Of a stretch of DNA of 64,000 bases, positions 22,301-35,474 are shown in pieces. Under the pieces are notes generated by a model, which did no database searches, had not been told where the DNA came from, and saw only the letters and a list, made by a program, of their open reading frames with translations. The position numbers and the translations under genes are program-made. Positions within the stretch are counted from its first letter, which is position 1. Each line of letters opens with the position of its first letter. Source of the DNA: Allomyces arbusculus (taxonomy: Eukaryota; Blastocladiomycota; Blastocladiomycetes; Blastocladiales; Blastocladiaceae); assembly GCA_027604705.1 (NCBI GenBank), contig JADHYV010000039.1:124001-188000 (forward strand), given 5' to 3'.

Positions 22301-25300
22301 CCGGCTCTTCGGCATCCGGCTCATGAGAAACCGGAACGTGGACTGGCGCATGCTCGACGGGGTCCTCGTGCGGCAAAAACCCGTACAAGCCGCCAAAGTG
22401 GTCGGTCATGAACGCACGGAACTGATCGGCCTGCGAGGTGTGGAACACGTGTGCTAACAGCACGTCGTCGGCCAACGGCGCCTCGGTTATGAGGCACTTG
22501 CGACCGTCGGGCGTTGCCACGACCGCAGCCTCATCGAGTGCGTGCTGATACTTGACGTTGGTGTCGGGTTCGACATTGGCCGCATCAAAAATGCCGCGAA
22601 TCGTGTCGAATCGGGCATGCAGCCGCTCTGCGAGTTCGCTCGTCTCCGGCGGCTCCGACTCTGCGAGCTCATCCTCCTGCTCGGCCAAGTCGGCCTCGTC
22701 GCTCCACTCGGGATCACAAACTGCATGCGCCAGCGTCTCCGTGACGGCATCGACGTGGTCGGCGCCAACGATCGCCGCAAGATCGTCGGCAAAACTGTCG
22801 GGTATTGACGCGTGCACCGTCGCCATGAGCCGGACCGGACTCGGAACCGACCGCGTGTCGAGTTCCACGTCCGCATCCGCGCGCGGCTTCTTGGAGATGT
22901 CGAGCACAAACTTGGCGTAGGTGACGGGCCACTTATTCGACCAGCCGCGGTGAGCTGCGTTGTTGAAGTTGGATTGGAACTCGGACAGGACCTCGTACGT
23001 GACCATGGACTCTTCGATCGTGACCACATCAGGTTCAGGCGCTGCGTTCGTAAACTCATGAATGTCCTTAGCTGTGTCGGCCAGTTCAGCGTCGAGAGCG
23101 GGCAGGGCGGATTCTGCTTCCACTTGCGGCTCGGCGGCAGCCGACTCCTCCGCAGGCAGCATGGCAACATCCGGTTCCTCCTCATCTTGCGACTCGGTGT
23201 CGACGGGCACTTCCTTGTCGGCCAACTCTGCGGAGACTGGCTTATCCTCCTCGTACGAATCGTCAACGTTTGGCTCGTCCTCGGGCAGCTCATCGCTCTC
23301 CCGTTGGACCTCTGCAAGCGGCTCAACAGCAGCGTCTCGGTCTTGAGCCGGCTCCGTCGCAGCGACGTCAGCCCCTTCCCCAGCGCTCACGTCGACGGCA
23401 GCGTTGTCGGCATCGAATGACGGCTCAGTGTCAACGGCGTCGTGTGCCTGTGCATTCTCGGCTTCGGTTTCCGGCTCGAGGCCTGCATCACGAACGGCGT
23501 CGTTCGCGTCGGCGGGTTCAGCGCCAACGTCCGCAACGTCGCCTGCCGCCTCGACGGCAGCTGCGGAGTCCTGGGCCGCCCGCTCGGCCGCACCAACTGA
23601 TTCGACCGGATCGAGCAACGGCTCGTCCTCGGCGAGCGGCTCTGCAGCACCCTCAATGGTGTTGGCCGAGTCCTCGGCCGCGTCCTCACTAGTATCTTGC
23701 GCAGGACTTTCGGACAACGCATCCACGGTCCGCTCGAGATCCGCGTCGATTTGCGACAACGGGGCCGCCGGCACTTGGTTCTCGGCCAGTGTGGCGGCCT
23801 TGGCATCGTCGTCGTCGTCGCCCTTCAACTCCGCCAACCCAAGCCCCAACCCTGCACCCAAACCCGCGAGCGCAATCGGCGCGAGGACCGGCGTCAAGGA
23901 CACGTCCGACGTCACATCCTCTTCCTCCTCGTCGGCGGCAGGCTCGAGCAGCGATACATCCTGCATTTCCTTGATCGTGGTCTCATCTGCGAGCTCGTCC
24001 TCGAGGAACGTCAACAATGCGTCAAACCGGTCCATCATCGAGTGGTAATACACGGCGCGGTGGCTCATGTGAAGCACATGCACGAGCAGTGCCGCGGGCG
24101 ACAAGGTGCCGACCGTGTGCAACGTCTGCGACCCGTCCTGCGCGGTCACGACCACCGTGCGCAGCAGCGCACGCTCATAGTCCAAGATCCCTTGGTCGAG
24201 GTCGGTCGCGCGCACCGACAGGAGCAATCTGCGAACGGTCCAGAACCGCGCAGCGAGCAACCGGTACAGTTCGTGCAGGTCCGTGTTGTCGTTCGAGTTG
24301 GTAATAGCGACCATGTCGTCGCTGAACCGGGCCGGGAACGTCGTGTGCAAAAGCAGCAGCAGCTCGGCGTCCTCGCCGTCACCGTTTTGCACGGAGCATG
24401 TGCGGACGGCGTCAAAGTAGGCGAGAATGTCCGACTCGGTCAGGTCGTTCAGGTCCCCAAACAGCTCGACGAGGTGGTTGAAGAACGAGTGCAGTCTTTC
24501 CGACGAAACGGCGGTCTGGGCAGCGCCCGATGGCTCGAGCGAGATGGCGGCGAGCAACGCCTTGGTGCGTCGCAAGTCCTCGGCGAGTGCATCGGCTTGC
24601 TGCTGCGTAGCGTCGTCAGCTGCGCGGTCCGCAGGCGATGGGACCGGCTCGGGCTCGGGCGGGAAGAAAGTGGCGACGTAATCGAACCGCGACTCGATCA
24701 GCGCAGCAAACGCCGGGAACTGCGAGACGTGGAACAAGTGTGCCGACCACATCGGCGCCGACAGGTCGACGGGCGTGTAGAGCTCTGGCGCCTCGTCCGA
24801 CGACTTTTCCACCAACACAGCACGGTCGAGCGCGTGGTTGTACGCGTCGACCTCCTTTTGCGTGACCGGCTTGCCGGCGACTTGAGCAATGCGCTCCATG
24901 CGCGCCGACAGTTGCTGCGTCGGAACGGACACGCCCATAGCGTCAGACGTCGGGTCCGCGACTGCATCAGCAGCTGCATCGATCGCTGAATCGCCACGGA
25001 ATCGTGCGGCCCAAAACTCGGCAAGAGCGACGGCGCCGTTTTCGTCGCCCAACTGGACCAAATCGTCGAGGTACGCGTCGGCAAACGTGGCGTGCGCCAG
25101 CGCGACAGCTAGAACACGGTCGTTCGGAACGGCCGCCTTCTCAAGCGACCCATCCTTTTGAAACGTCGCGGCCAAGTACCCTTGGTACGCCGCGTACTCG
25201 CGCACCACCATATCATCAATCGCGACAGGCTCCTGCACCAACTTCCCCACAACGGCATTGAACCGATCCACGGCTTTAACCGACACCGCCTTGACGACCG

Positions 25301-28300
25301 CCGGCACTGGCAACCCAGCGCGCGCCTCGTCCAATTCCGTGATCGCCAAATGCGCAAGCACTTCTGACGCGTCGCGCGACGGGGCTACGGCAAACAACGT
25401 CCCATGGCACCCCAACTGCGCGTCGCACTCGTCCGCGTACGTCGGCTGCATGACATGGTGCAGGTGGGCGACTCCATGTTCCGGCTGAAAGTGCATCGAG
25501 TATCCCTGCGGCAGGCCGTCGTTGTCGGTGATGACCATGGCGTCGGCAAAGACGCGCGCGTAGGGTACGGCGGGCGCGGGCGTGTACTTGTCGAGCGCAC
25601 GCTGCAGGACGGCGACGAGGCCCGACAGGTGGCAGATGAGTGGGACGAGCGGGGCCACGTCGGCGGGGCCTGATTTGGGCACGGCGGGTGCGGCGGTCGT
25701 GTCGATGGGCTCATTGAGCAGCCGCGCTTGCATTGCGGTCTGCAACTCGCGCGGCGAGGTGGTGAAGTGGGCCAGGTCCGACTCGACGTTGCCGACCATG
25801 AGGAGGTGGGACAGGTGCACGAGTGCGACGCGCGGCGTGAGCGTGGGTGCCGGCGCACCGGATTCGAGGTGCGCGACCGAGGCTTGGATAAAGTCGGCGT
25901 ACTCGGCCATGGCCACGAGGACGTGGCTGTTGATGGACGGCCATGCTGGCAGTGCCGTCTCGAGTGTACGGACGAGGGGCGAGTAGTCCACTGCCGTGTC
26001 CAAATCGGCCGTTGCAGGGGGTGCTGATCCGAAGGCCGTAATGGTGAGCAAGCCAGGAACCAACCGCAAACGCGAAATGGGCGTCTTCGGTGTCGGCGGT
26101 GTCGGTAATGCGACTTCCGTGACCGGAACACCGTACTGAGCTTCAAACCACGCAGCGTACTCGGCCGACGACACGGCCGTGTGCACGAGCAGACCCAGTT
26201 CAAACGTAGGCGATGGCGGCTTCAGCGAATACAGCTCAGCCAGCCCGTCCCCGTGCCGAATCACGACCGTGCGGTCCACTTGGTGCGCGTACTGATCGCG
26301 AAGCTCGCCAAGGCTGGTCGACGGTAGGTCGGCGACACTGCTCAGGAACGACGCGATGGCGGCGTGCATGTCGACGGACAGCGCCGACTTGGGCGCTGGA
26401 ATGACGTTCAGGCACTGGACGCAGCGGCCTGCGCCCTGCGCGTGGGCGATGGCGTCGACCGACTGGACAGTCGCGCACGACGGGCACGTGGCAACGGGCG
26501 GACTCAAAAACTTGGCAGGTGCAAGATCGTAAGCTTGGCCCGTGATCTGCGCCCATGCGACTTGACCGTCCGTCGAGGTCGCGTCGCGTGCAAGAGCGTG
26601 GTCGAGCGGCGATGCCAGGTCCAGCAGGCGCTGACGGGCCTTGGTGTCGGCAACGAGCGCGTCCACGTCGTGACGGAACGCAATCGGGTTGGCCATGTGT
26701 GTCTGCATCACGAGCGCCACGTCAATGGGCAGCTGTAAATCGAGAAGCGCGGGCTTTTCGGAGAGGGCCGCAAGGAACTGCTCGTAGCGGTCAATCGCCG
26801 CCTGGACGTAGCCTGGGTCGCGGCACCTTTCACGGAGGCCGCTGGTCACGATATCGGCCTCTGTCTCTTGCCACCTTGTCCACAGCGCGTCCGTGAGCAC
26901 GTCGCTCATGGGCTCGACCAGCTCAACGTCGCTCGCACCTTCCAGGTCCGTTGGTTCTTCAAACCAGCCTTCCGACAACGCCAAGTCGAGGAACGCCGGC
27001 GCGGCCTCCACCTCTGGCGCAAGCTCGGCCACATCAATCCCGTACGTGTCCCTGAACCAGGTCTGGTACTTGTCGGCACGGCGCACATGCACGAGGTGCC
27101 CGACGGCCGCTGCGACCGACGGGTCGGTGATGCAGTACCACTCCTTGGTCCCGTCGGCAAGCGTGACCACAACCGACTTGTCGACCGCATTGATGTACGC
27201 AGCGCGCACATCGTCCACGTCCAATGCCGTCGACGCCAGCACCCCACGCACAAACGCGTCGAGCGCCGGCGCCAAGTCCATCGACACGGGCGATTCCGGC
27301 CGAATCCTTGGCACGGTCGTGGTCGCGAGTTCAAACGGCACGTGCGTCGCCGCGGCCCAGTGGGCGGCCTGTTCAACGGTGGCCTCGGTCGTGGCATTGC
27401 GCCACGGATTCGCGAGCGCAAACAGGTGTTGCCGCACGTGCCGGTCGGTGGTGAGCGCCATAACGTCGCGCTGGAACACGGCCGGCTGGCTCATGTGCGC
27501 CTGCATCAGCAGCGCCACGTCGGGCGGGAGCACGAGCACGTCGATCAAAGCCGGGTCCTGTGCGAGCGCGTGCAGGTACGCGCCGTACCGCTGCGTTGCG
27601 AGCAGCAACTGCGTCGGGTCCTCGAGGAGCGCCGGCACATTGTCGCGCTCGACGAGCGGGGCTAGTGCCTGAATATCGTCGAGGGCTTCGACGGTAAAGA
27701 CCGGGAAGAGTGGGTGCGCGTCGGGTGCGACGTGCAGCGAAATGGCGTGGTTGTCCTCGACGACCACGTCGTCGAGGTTGGTCACGCGCGCCACTTCCTC
27801 GATGGGCGCTGTCTTGCGCAGTCGCAGCGGGCGGCCACGGACGGCGTCCCAGTGGTGGTAGTTGAGCCCGGCATCCTGCAGCGCGAGGTGGTCAACCGCG
27901 TGGTCGGCGAGGGCGCCGTACTGCGCGCGCGATGCGGCGGCAAAGTGGTTGGGCCACAGCGTGTGCGTAAAGTAGGCGAGCAGGACCTTGGGCGTCCAGT
28001 CGTGCGCCTCCAAGTGGTAGACGGACTCGGCGGTGCCCGCCGCGTCGGTCACGACAATCGACCGCGGCCACGCGATTAGGCGGTACTGTTCAACCGTCTT
28101 GTCGTGGTCGAGGACCCCACGGCGAAGCTCAACGAGCTGGCTCAGGACCTTGCGCCGCCAGTTCTGGACCGTGGTGACGAGGTCAATCGAGAAGACGGCA
28201 AACGCTGTGTAGAGCTGTGGGTCGCGCATGAGCAGCAGCGCCTGCTTGGAAATGACGCGCGAACAAACGGCGCACTCGACGCCTGACTGCGCGAGCCGCA

Positions 28301-30810
28301 ACTTGACAAACTCGGTGACTTCGACGGGGAAGTAGGAACAGCACGCGGGGCACTGCAGGAGCCACGGGTGCTCGATCACGTCGGCATTGTGCAGCAGCAC
28401 GTACGGCTGGCCCGTAAACTTTTCCCATGCAGCCTGTGCGGCGCCGTCGATTTGCCGGTTAAGCGTCTGGATCATGAACTGTAGCAGCGGGAACGGCGTG
28501 ACGAGCAGCGTCGGCCCTTCGGCGTCGCCGAAAATCGCGGCCAAGTCGCGGTGGTAGGTCGGCAAATGCGTCATGTGATTGTACCAGAGCAGCAGTACGT
28601 CGACGGGAGGCATGACAATCTTGCCCTGGCTCAGCATGACGAGCCACTTATAGTACCGGTTCTCGGCCTTGAGCAAGTAACGGGTATCGATCTTGCCCTC
28701 GTGCGCCTTATCCTGGTGCCGCGCCAGCGACAAGTGCATCGAAAACGACTCAATCAGGTCAAGGTGCGCCTCGAGCGATTCTTTGGACAGGAGCAACTCC
28801 CACGGCGCCGATTCCTCGACGGGGCCCGGGATGTTGACCTGAATTTGCCGCTTGGGCTTCTTGGAGCTCTCGAACATGGCGCGCAGCGCATTGACCGAGG
28901 GGCCCTTGATCTTGCGCGCGTTCGACGCCTTGCCGGCCCCTGACGGCGCGAGCGACTGCACTTGCTTTTCAATGCTGTCGAGGTTGCTCTTAATCGAGCT
29001 GATTGACGGCTGCGCCGTCGCGAGCGGCGACCCCGGGGGGGACAGGCCCGAGACGGACGGTGCGGGTGAAACGGCATCGGCCGGGATCGCGTCGCCAGCG
29101 GCGGCCGCAGCGACATGGCCGTCTACGTCTTCGACAATGGTCGGTACGACAGGAACCGACTCAGTCACATCAGCCCGCAGCAACTGTGCGTCGTCGTCGT
29201 CACCACGGCCAGCAGCCTCGTCAGCGACTGCCTTATTACCGGCCAGCGATCCCGGCACGGCGACAAAATCGGCACTCGACTCGTTCGACAGGGCAATTGC
29301 CGAGAGCACAATCGCCTCCTGGTTGAGAATGACAATCTTGCCGTGGTTCTGCAGCGAATAATCAAGGTAGTCCTGCGGGATCAAGAGCGCGTTCCAGTAG
29401 ACCAAGAGCACGTCGGGCTTGGCCTGGAGCGGCGGTTCCTGCGTATCGGCGGGCCGTGCCGCCGCCGTTTTGAGCAAGTCGAGGAACGCAGTCATGGCCG
29501 CCGCCACATCGTCCTCGTCGAGCCGCACGCCGACATTGGCGAGAATCGTGTCGACCTGCGCAGCGACAAACGGCATCGACTCGTCAAAGTCGAGCGTGAA
29601 GCGGAACAAGGGCAGCGTCGACCGCTGGTCCGGGTTGCGCTGCAAGTGCGCGAGAATGCCCTTCTGATCAATGGTCGTGTGGCACCGCAGGCACATGATA
29701 GCGCCCTGTGCCTTCTTGAAGACATCGACATAGCGGTCGATCATGACGGGCACGGGGAACGTGCACCCGGGGCATGGCACCGTCAAGTCGCGGTGCATCA
29801 TGGTGACGATTTGCCGCGGCAGCGACCATGGCAGGCCCGTGCCGGTCGTCCATGCCGCGCGGCTGGTCAAATCGTCGTTAGACCACGCGTCGACCGGGAA
29901 CGGAATAGTCAAAATGCGGTCGCGCGACTCGTGGCCGAATAATTGACCGAGATCGTCGGCATAGCGCGTCAGGTCGCACACAACATGCGTGTACCACATG
30001 GCCAGTACGTCAGGCGGCGGCACGACGCCGCTCGCCGTCGTCGGCTCGTTGGCGAGCCACGTGAGCCACTTGAGGTAGCGCTCCTCGAGTGCAATGAGCA
30101 TGGTCGGCGACGCTGCGGGGCCGGCAAACGTGGGCACGCCAGCGAGACCACGCAAGAGGGCCAGGTGCCGGTTCAGCGACGATTGGTCGACGCGGAGGAC
30201 CGGTGGCGAATTGAGCGGCTGCGGGGCCGGTTCAGCTTGCGCCTGGGCGCCATTCTAGATTCATTCGATGGCAAGGCGAGTCAGTTTGGCGACTCCATGA
30301 CACCCACAACAAGAGCCCGTACCGAATCCGCTGACGCATCCTCTGGCGCAGCGGAGGCAACCACGTTGGTGGCGTCGGGTGCGGCGTCGGTTGCCGTCGC
30401 GTCAGGTCCACCCAATTCGTCAATCGGGTCCATCGACACGCGCGGCGTCAGCTGGCGCGACCCGGCATTGCTCAATACGGGTTCGTCGGCGGTACCCGAC
30501 GTGGAATCCAGGGACGGGCGTTCCGACCCGGACTCGTCCTGGCTTTTCGGCGTGGTCGTTGTCCGGCGAATGATTTTGCGGGTGCGCGTGATGCGTTTCC
30601 GCACAATGGAGCCGTCAGGCTGCTTTTCCTCGACAATGACGACCTCCTTGATGATTTTCGGCTCGCCCACGACAGTGGCCGCGGCGGACCCGGACTGTGG
30701 CGGGGCCTGCGGAGAACGGCAGAGGGGGCGATGGTCAGAGTTTAGCCTCGCGAGCGACCCGACCTCCAGAAGATGCGGACAAGGCATACCCCATTGGCCG
30801 TCGACGACAT
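19398..30810 (-). CDS. Giant multi-module DUF1399/GRDP-like protein
   Basis: One minus-strand gene of about 3,732 residues: exons 30810..30790, 30706..30323, 30254..19682, 19618..19398 (phases 0, 0, 1). The start exon encodes only MSSTANG. The N-terminal 135 residues are disordered with an EEKQPDGSIVRKR stretch. Then follow about ten copies of an A-half with a DV-x-L-x-x-x-x-H signature (DVLAMWYTHVV, DVLLLWYNHM, DVALLMQAHM, DVALVMQTHM, DVLLLWLVHLM, DMLLVHQCHLL), many ending in a Y/F-x-x-D-x-x-x-x-FG stretch. Five copies carry a C-x-x-C...C-x-x-C box (about residues 299, 771, 1394, 3039, 3381; the last is C-x-x-C...CRC). B-halves have G-x-x-E-x-Y then L-x-H-x-x-H. These signatures match DUF1399 (glycine-rich domain proteins), whose biochemical role is unclear. 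Residues about 2,100-2,600 are acidic and degenerate. The C-terminus is Lys-rich (KKFFGKIIGRK). Confidence 0.8.
19619..19681 (-). other. Frame-preserving 63-nt intron near the end of the giant gene
   Basis: Donor gtacgt and acceptor tttctttag on the minus strand bound 63 bases with no stop in frame. Removing them joins EQNP to DAFWPIA and eliminates a Cys/Ala stretch unlike the rest of the protein. The splice signals are as strong as those of introns whose removal is obligatory. Retention would add 21 residues. Confidence 0.7.
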
Positions 30811-31621
30811 GGTCGAGAACAGGTATTGGGCGTCACAGTTGCGCTGAAGCGCGCGGGTACGTGTCAATCGTGATCAAGTGCGGCTGGGTCGTGGCCAGAT
30901 GCGTGCGTCAATCCGGGGTTGCTGGCGAACGATGGGCGGTAGGGCTCGTCACCGACGACCACACACCAATTGCAGCGTGCACGAGAATGAGCTGGTTGCA
31001 GAGAAAAGAAGGCGCCGAGTTGAAGAGTTGGTCGGGGCAAAATGGATGCCGGTTGGGGGCAGGGCGGCGCGAACTAGGCGCACGGCGGCTGCAGAGGGAC
31101 CGGCCGGTCGGGTGCCGGTCGGGCGCGTGTCTAGCGTGCTGTTGGTTGCAGCTGCTGGGTCGGCGTTGGCTGGGCAAAGGTGGAGCACGTCGCAAACGGC
31201 GGCGGAAAGCTGGCGAGGAGCAACGAAATGTGGAAGTGCAGGGCGAGGAGGTGGCAACGTGCCTCGCAGCGCGCCGCGAAACTGCAAGTTTGTGCAGTTG
31301 CGCCTCGTTGCCTGCATCTGCATCGACGCATTGGCCTGCCACACCCATCCACGCTCACCAGGTCGCGATCGGCACCCACGCGCGCTCCACCACAGCCAAG
31401 TCCTCCCGCTCCTCGCCTGCAAGCGACACGGCACGACGACGCGAAAGAAATCGGCTGCACCAAGCCGACGACCAACCGCGCTACACGGCAGCGCAGTGCG
31501 ATCAACCGCAAAGAAAGTGCACGTCAACGATCGAGCGCCCACGCGTAGCACGACGCAACTACCCCGCGGCCAACCAACACCACGTTCTTCCAGCCGCACC
31601 CTCGTCAAATACACCGGCACC
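30811..31621. promoter_or_regulatory. Shared divergent promoter region of the giant gene and UFD2
   Basis: About 810 bases between the start codons of two divergent genes. It is GC-rich with long antisense-type frames in all phases. The stretch 31320-31560 is CA/CG-rich and leads to the UFD2 ATG. No gene is supported. Confidence 0.5.
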
Positions 31622-34600
31622 ATGGGCGACGATCAAGAGCGTGTAGGCCGTGCTCTCGTATTCCAAGAGCGCTCTATCTTTGCCCACCATCATGACCACG
31701 CTGCCGCGCACCATAGATGCGCGAAAAGCGCCTTGCGCGTTTGGCTGCCCTCGGCGCGTCGAGCCCGGCGGGCACTTCGACAAGTCCCGCGTCGCCGCGG
31801 CCACAGTCTCCTCAAGCACCTACCAGCACGCGTCCCGCTCCACCCAAGCCGGTGGCCGCTGCGACTCCAGCTACGCCGACACCGCCGTCGCCTGCTCGCC
31901 GCCCCGTCTCGCGTGACGGATCGAGCAACTCGCTCAACTCACCCAGCTCGCCCGCTGCAGGACCGGTGCGTGTTGCTTTCGCGTTCTACACGGCGATTGG
32001 AGATCATGGTGATACTAACCCGCGTTTTTCCACGCGCTCTTGCCATGATACAGCCCAAACCGTTTGAAGAGTGGGCAAACCTCGTTCTCGCGAAGGTCTT
32101 TCAGGTATCTCTCGACGTGCGTGTCGCTATTTCTGGCCGTTGAGACCGTATCCTTGATGCGATGTGAACTGACCGAAATGGTGTGACCAGCCCGCGGATC
32201 CGCGCTGCATCCCATCGCTGGTCGACGAGCTCAAGGCAGAACGCGACAGCCCAGAGAGTGCGTCGCACTCCCCTCCGGCGTTACCCAACGTGTGCAACTC
32301 GGCTGACCCGACGAACACCACAATTACTCCATTCAGTTGTCTTCCGCAAGGGCACGGATCAACCGCTCCTGTCGGCGTCGCTCGTGGAGCGCGTGCTCGT
32401 CGCGCGGCTATCGCTGCCTGAAAACGCGACGCGCGACCAAAGTCTCGTCAACTACCTGCTTGGCTGCTACGTACGCGCGCGCGACATCAAGACCAACCTC
32501 GTCGCCAAGAGCCATGCCGCCGACTTGCCCGCCCGCGTCGCCGTCCTCGACCAGGCCGGGTTCATGCTCGTGAACTACATTGGCATCGTCATCAACCTTC
32601 CGGACATGTTCCCGCAGCCCGACCCGTGCATTGGCGCAGGTCCCGGCGAAATTATTTCGGCGCTGCTCAATGGCACCGTCGAGATCGAATTCTTGGGCAC
32701 GCTGATCCAGCGCGCGACCGAGTACGAGACCAAGGACCAGGTCGTCTACCCGCTCTTCAACTCGCTCGCCGCCGAGGTGCGCGGGCAAAAGGTCGGTGGG
32801 CAGTGGATGCCGCTGTTCCAGTTTTTGCAAACGATAGTGGGCAATCCGGCCGTGGCCAACGTGGTACGTGCTTTTTTGCACGAAACCGGTCTGTCATTCT
32901 TTCTTTGCGCGCCTAACTGAATCTGATCTTTCGAGTGTAGATCACCGAACTGCCCAATTTTTGTCCGACGGGCCTGCCACCCAAGGCGTTTGAGCTCGGC
33001 ACGTTCCTGGGCCCATTCCTGCGCGTATCCGGGTTCGGGTTCGACGACCCGGACTTAATCAAGACCTACTTTGCCGACGCGACCGACCGGTCGCAGGTCG
33101 ACCAAGTCTCGGGGATCCAGTCGCTGCGAATGGCTGTGCACCACGTGCAAAACTCGCAGTACGGCGCGCTCATGGCCATGGTCAAGGCCTCGCCCGTGCT
33201 GCGCGACCGCATCCTGCACTTTTTCGGTGCGGCGCTCAAGCTCAACGAAAAGCGCAGCGGGATGCACATGGACTTGAACACGGTCGCGTCGTTTGGGTTC
33301 ACGCAAAACGTGTCGGTCGCGCTTCTGCGGTTCGCCGAACCGTTCATGCTTCCGCCCTACGCCAAGATTGCGCTGATCGACCCGCATTACCTGCGCAACC
33401 CGGAGCGGAAAGTGGACGTGACCGGGTGGACCAAGATGAACGCGTCCGAGCAAGAGGCCGCCGAGTACTACAAGAACGAGGGCATGATCACCGCCAAGCC
33501 CAACTTCATCTCCGACGTGTTCTACCTGACTCTCGGGTGGCTGCACATCGGTCTCGTGCGCACGCTCACGTTCTACAACACCTTCAGCAAGGACTTGGCC
33601 GACCGGCGAAAGCAGTTTGCGCAGCTGCAGCGCGACCACGCTGAGCGGTTTGCGAACACGCCGCAGCAGGCGATGAGCGAGGCCATGCTCAAACGGTACA
33701 AGGCGCAGATCGACCAGGAGTTGGGGGTCAAGTTGACCATGGACGCGCACGTGCAAGACTTTGAGACGCTCGCCAAGGTGCACCAGTTTTACAGCCTCGT
33801 CTCGACGTGGCTGATTCGGATCTTGTGCACGGAGAATGGCGTCGCCATGCCGTACCGCCCACCGGTGCCTGTGCCATTTGAGCGCGAGAGCGCCGTGTTC
33901 AAGCACTTGCCCGAGCACGTGCTCGAGGACATTACCGACTATTGCCAGTTCATCTTGAGGTAAGGACGGCTTGCGGCTGATATTCTGGTCTTCGCGTCTC
34001 CCCCTCTCACCTTGCTGCCCGTGTTTCATGATGCAGGTTCGACCGGCTCTTGGTGCAGGAGCCCTTCGACCCGATGATCGAGCTGTTCATTGTGATTCTC
34101 GCGAACCCGACGTTTGTCAAAAACCCTTACCTCAAGGCGAAGTGCTGTGAGGTGCTCTTCTTCATGACCTACCACCGCGAGCTGATGCTGCCGCTGTCGA
34201 GCCACCCGGCGAGTATGGCGCACCTGATCCCTGCGTTGCTGCGGCTCTACGTCGACGTGGAAATCACGGGTGTCTCGTCGCAGTTCTACGACAAGCTTAA
34301 CATTCGGTACAACATCAGCCATATTCTCAAGTGTTTGTGGAACATGCCCGTGCACCGGAGCAAGGTCAAGGATATGTCGCGGTTCGTACCTCTTTCTTGG
34401 TGGGTCGCTCTGACGCGTGAATGCGCGCTCACACTTCGGTTTGACCACGAGCCTAGCCACGACGTATTTGTGCGGTTTGTCAACATGATGATGAACGACC
34501 TGCGGTACCTGCTCGACGAGGCGCTCACGAAGCTCGCCGAAATTCACGTTTTGCAAGACGAGCTTGAGGCTCCCGATTTCGCGCAACGGCCCGCTCAGGA

Positions 34601-35474
34601 ACAGCAGGAAAAGCGGCAATCGCTCGCGGCCGCCGAGCGGCAGGCCACATCCTACATGTCGCTCGGCAACCAGACGCTCGACACGTTCTCCTACATTTCC
34701 AAGGAAATCCCGGACCCGTTCTTGACGCCCGAGATTATTGATCGGCTCGCGGCGATGCTTGATTTCAACTTGGCCGCGCTCGTTGGACCCAAGTGCACGG
34801 AACTGAAAGTGCGCGACCCGGAAAAGTACCGGTTCCAGCCCAAGCAGTTGTTGACAGATTTGGTGGACGTTTACCTGAATTTGGCGCACGCGCCCGAGTT
34901 TGTGCGTGCGGTCGCGCGCGACGGGCGGTCGTACCGCCGCGAATGGTTCCAGAAGGCGGCAGGCGTGATGGTGCGGACGGGGGCAAAGGCGAGCGACGAG
35001 ATTGAGCGGCTCGCGGCGTTTGTCGACCAGGTGGATGCGGCGGTCAAGGCCGACGAGGAGGAGGACGTCGAGTTGGGCGAGATTCCCGACGAGTTTTTGG
35101 GTACGGTGGTCGGATGGCGATTGGATGACGAGTGCAGCATCTTGACCTGGCGCGTCTGTACCCTGTAGATCCGCTCATGTACACGCTCATGGAAGATCCC
35201 GTTATCTTGCCGACTTCAGGCCAGACCGTCGACCGCGCGACGATCACGGGATACCTGCTCGGCGAGAAGCGCGACCCTTTCAACCGCAAGGAGCTTGCGA
35301 TCGGGGACGTGATTCCGAGTGCGTATTCGACTCAAGCTGGTGGAGTGTGTTTACGTGCACTGACTGACGTGACGCGCATTGGTGGTAGATGTCGAGCTCA
35401 AAGCGCAGATCGAAGCCTTCAAAAAGGAAGCACGCGCAAAGGCGCGACAGGCGCGCGAGATGGACCAGTCGTGA
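31622..35474 (+). CDS. UFD2: Ubiquitin chain elongation factor E4, Ufd2 family (U-box E3/E4 ligase)
   Basis: E4 enzyme that extends ubiquitin chains on substrates handled with Cdc48. Exons: 31622..31642, 31717..31965, 32054..32116, 32191..32257, 32337..32863, 32941..33959, 34037..35100, 35169..35318, 35389..35474; about 1,081 residues. The N-terminus MGDDQER-MREKRLARLAAL is typical of Ufd2. Then PFEEWANLVLAKVF, the long alpha-helical Ufd2P core (LPNFCPTGLPPKAFELG, FVNMMMNDLRYLLDEAL, MLDFNLAALVGPKC) and a C-terminal U-box from about residue 1,003 (DEFLDPLMYTLMEDPVILP, RDPFNRKEL). A further frame-preserving intron at 34400..34456 (gtgggt...cctag) is likely; removing it gives 1,062 residues and a better match just before the FVRFVNM segment. 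Divergent from the giant gene. Confidence 0.94.
34400..34456 (+). other. Possible extra 57-nt frame-preserving intron in UFD2
   Basis: Between SRFVPLS and HDVFVRFVNM the continuous reading frame carries about 20 residues not expected in the family. A gtgggt donor and a cctag acceptor 57 bases apart fit in phase 2 and remove them. No other donor/acceptor pair tried here keeps the frame. Retention or skipping cannot be settled from sequence. Confidence 0.5.

Noticed and set aside
29943-31646. 567-residue plus-strand frame spanning the giant gene's 5' end and the promoter
   Set aside because: It overlaps the start of the giant gene in antisense and contains Arg/Ser-rich filler; UFD2's start at 31622 is in a different, well-supported frame.
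32926-34060. Minus-strand His/Val/Arg-rich frames over UFD2
   Set aside because: Antisense shadow of the conserved Ufd2 core.
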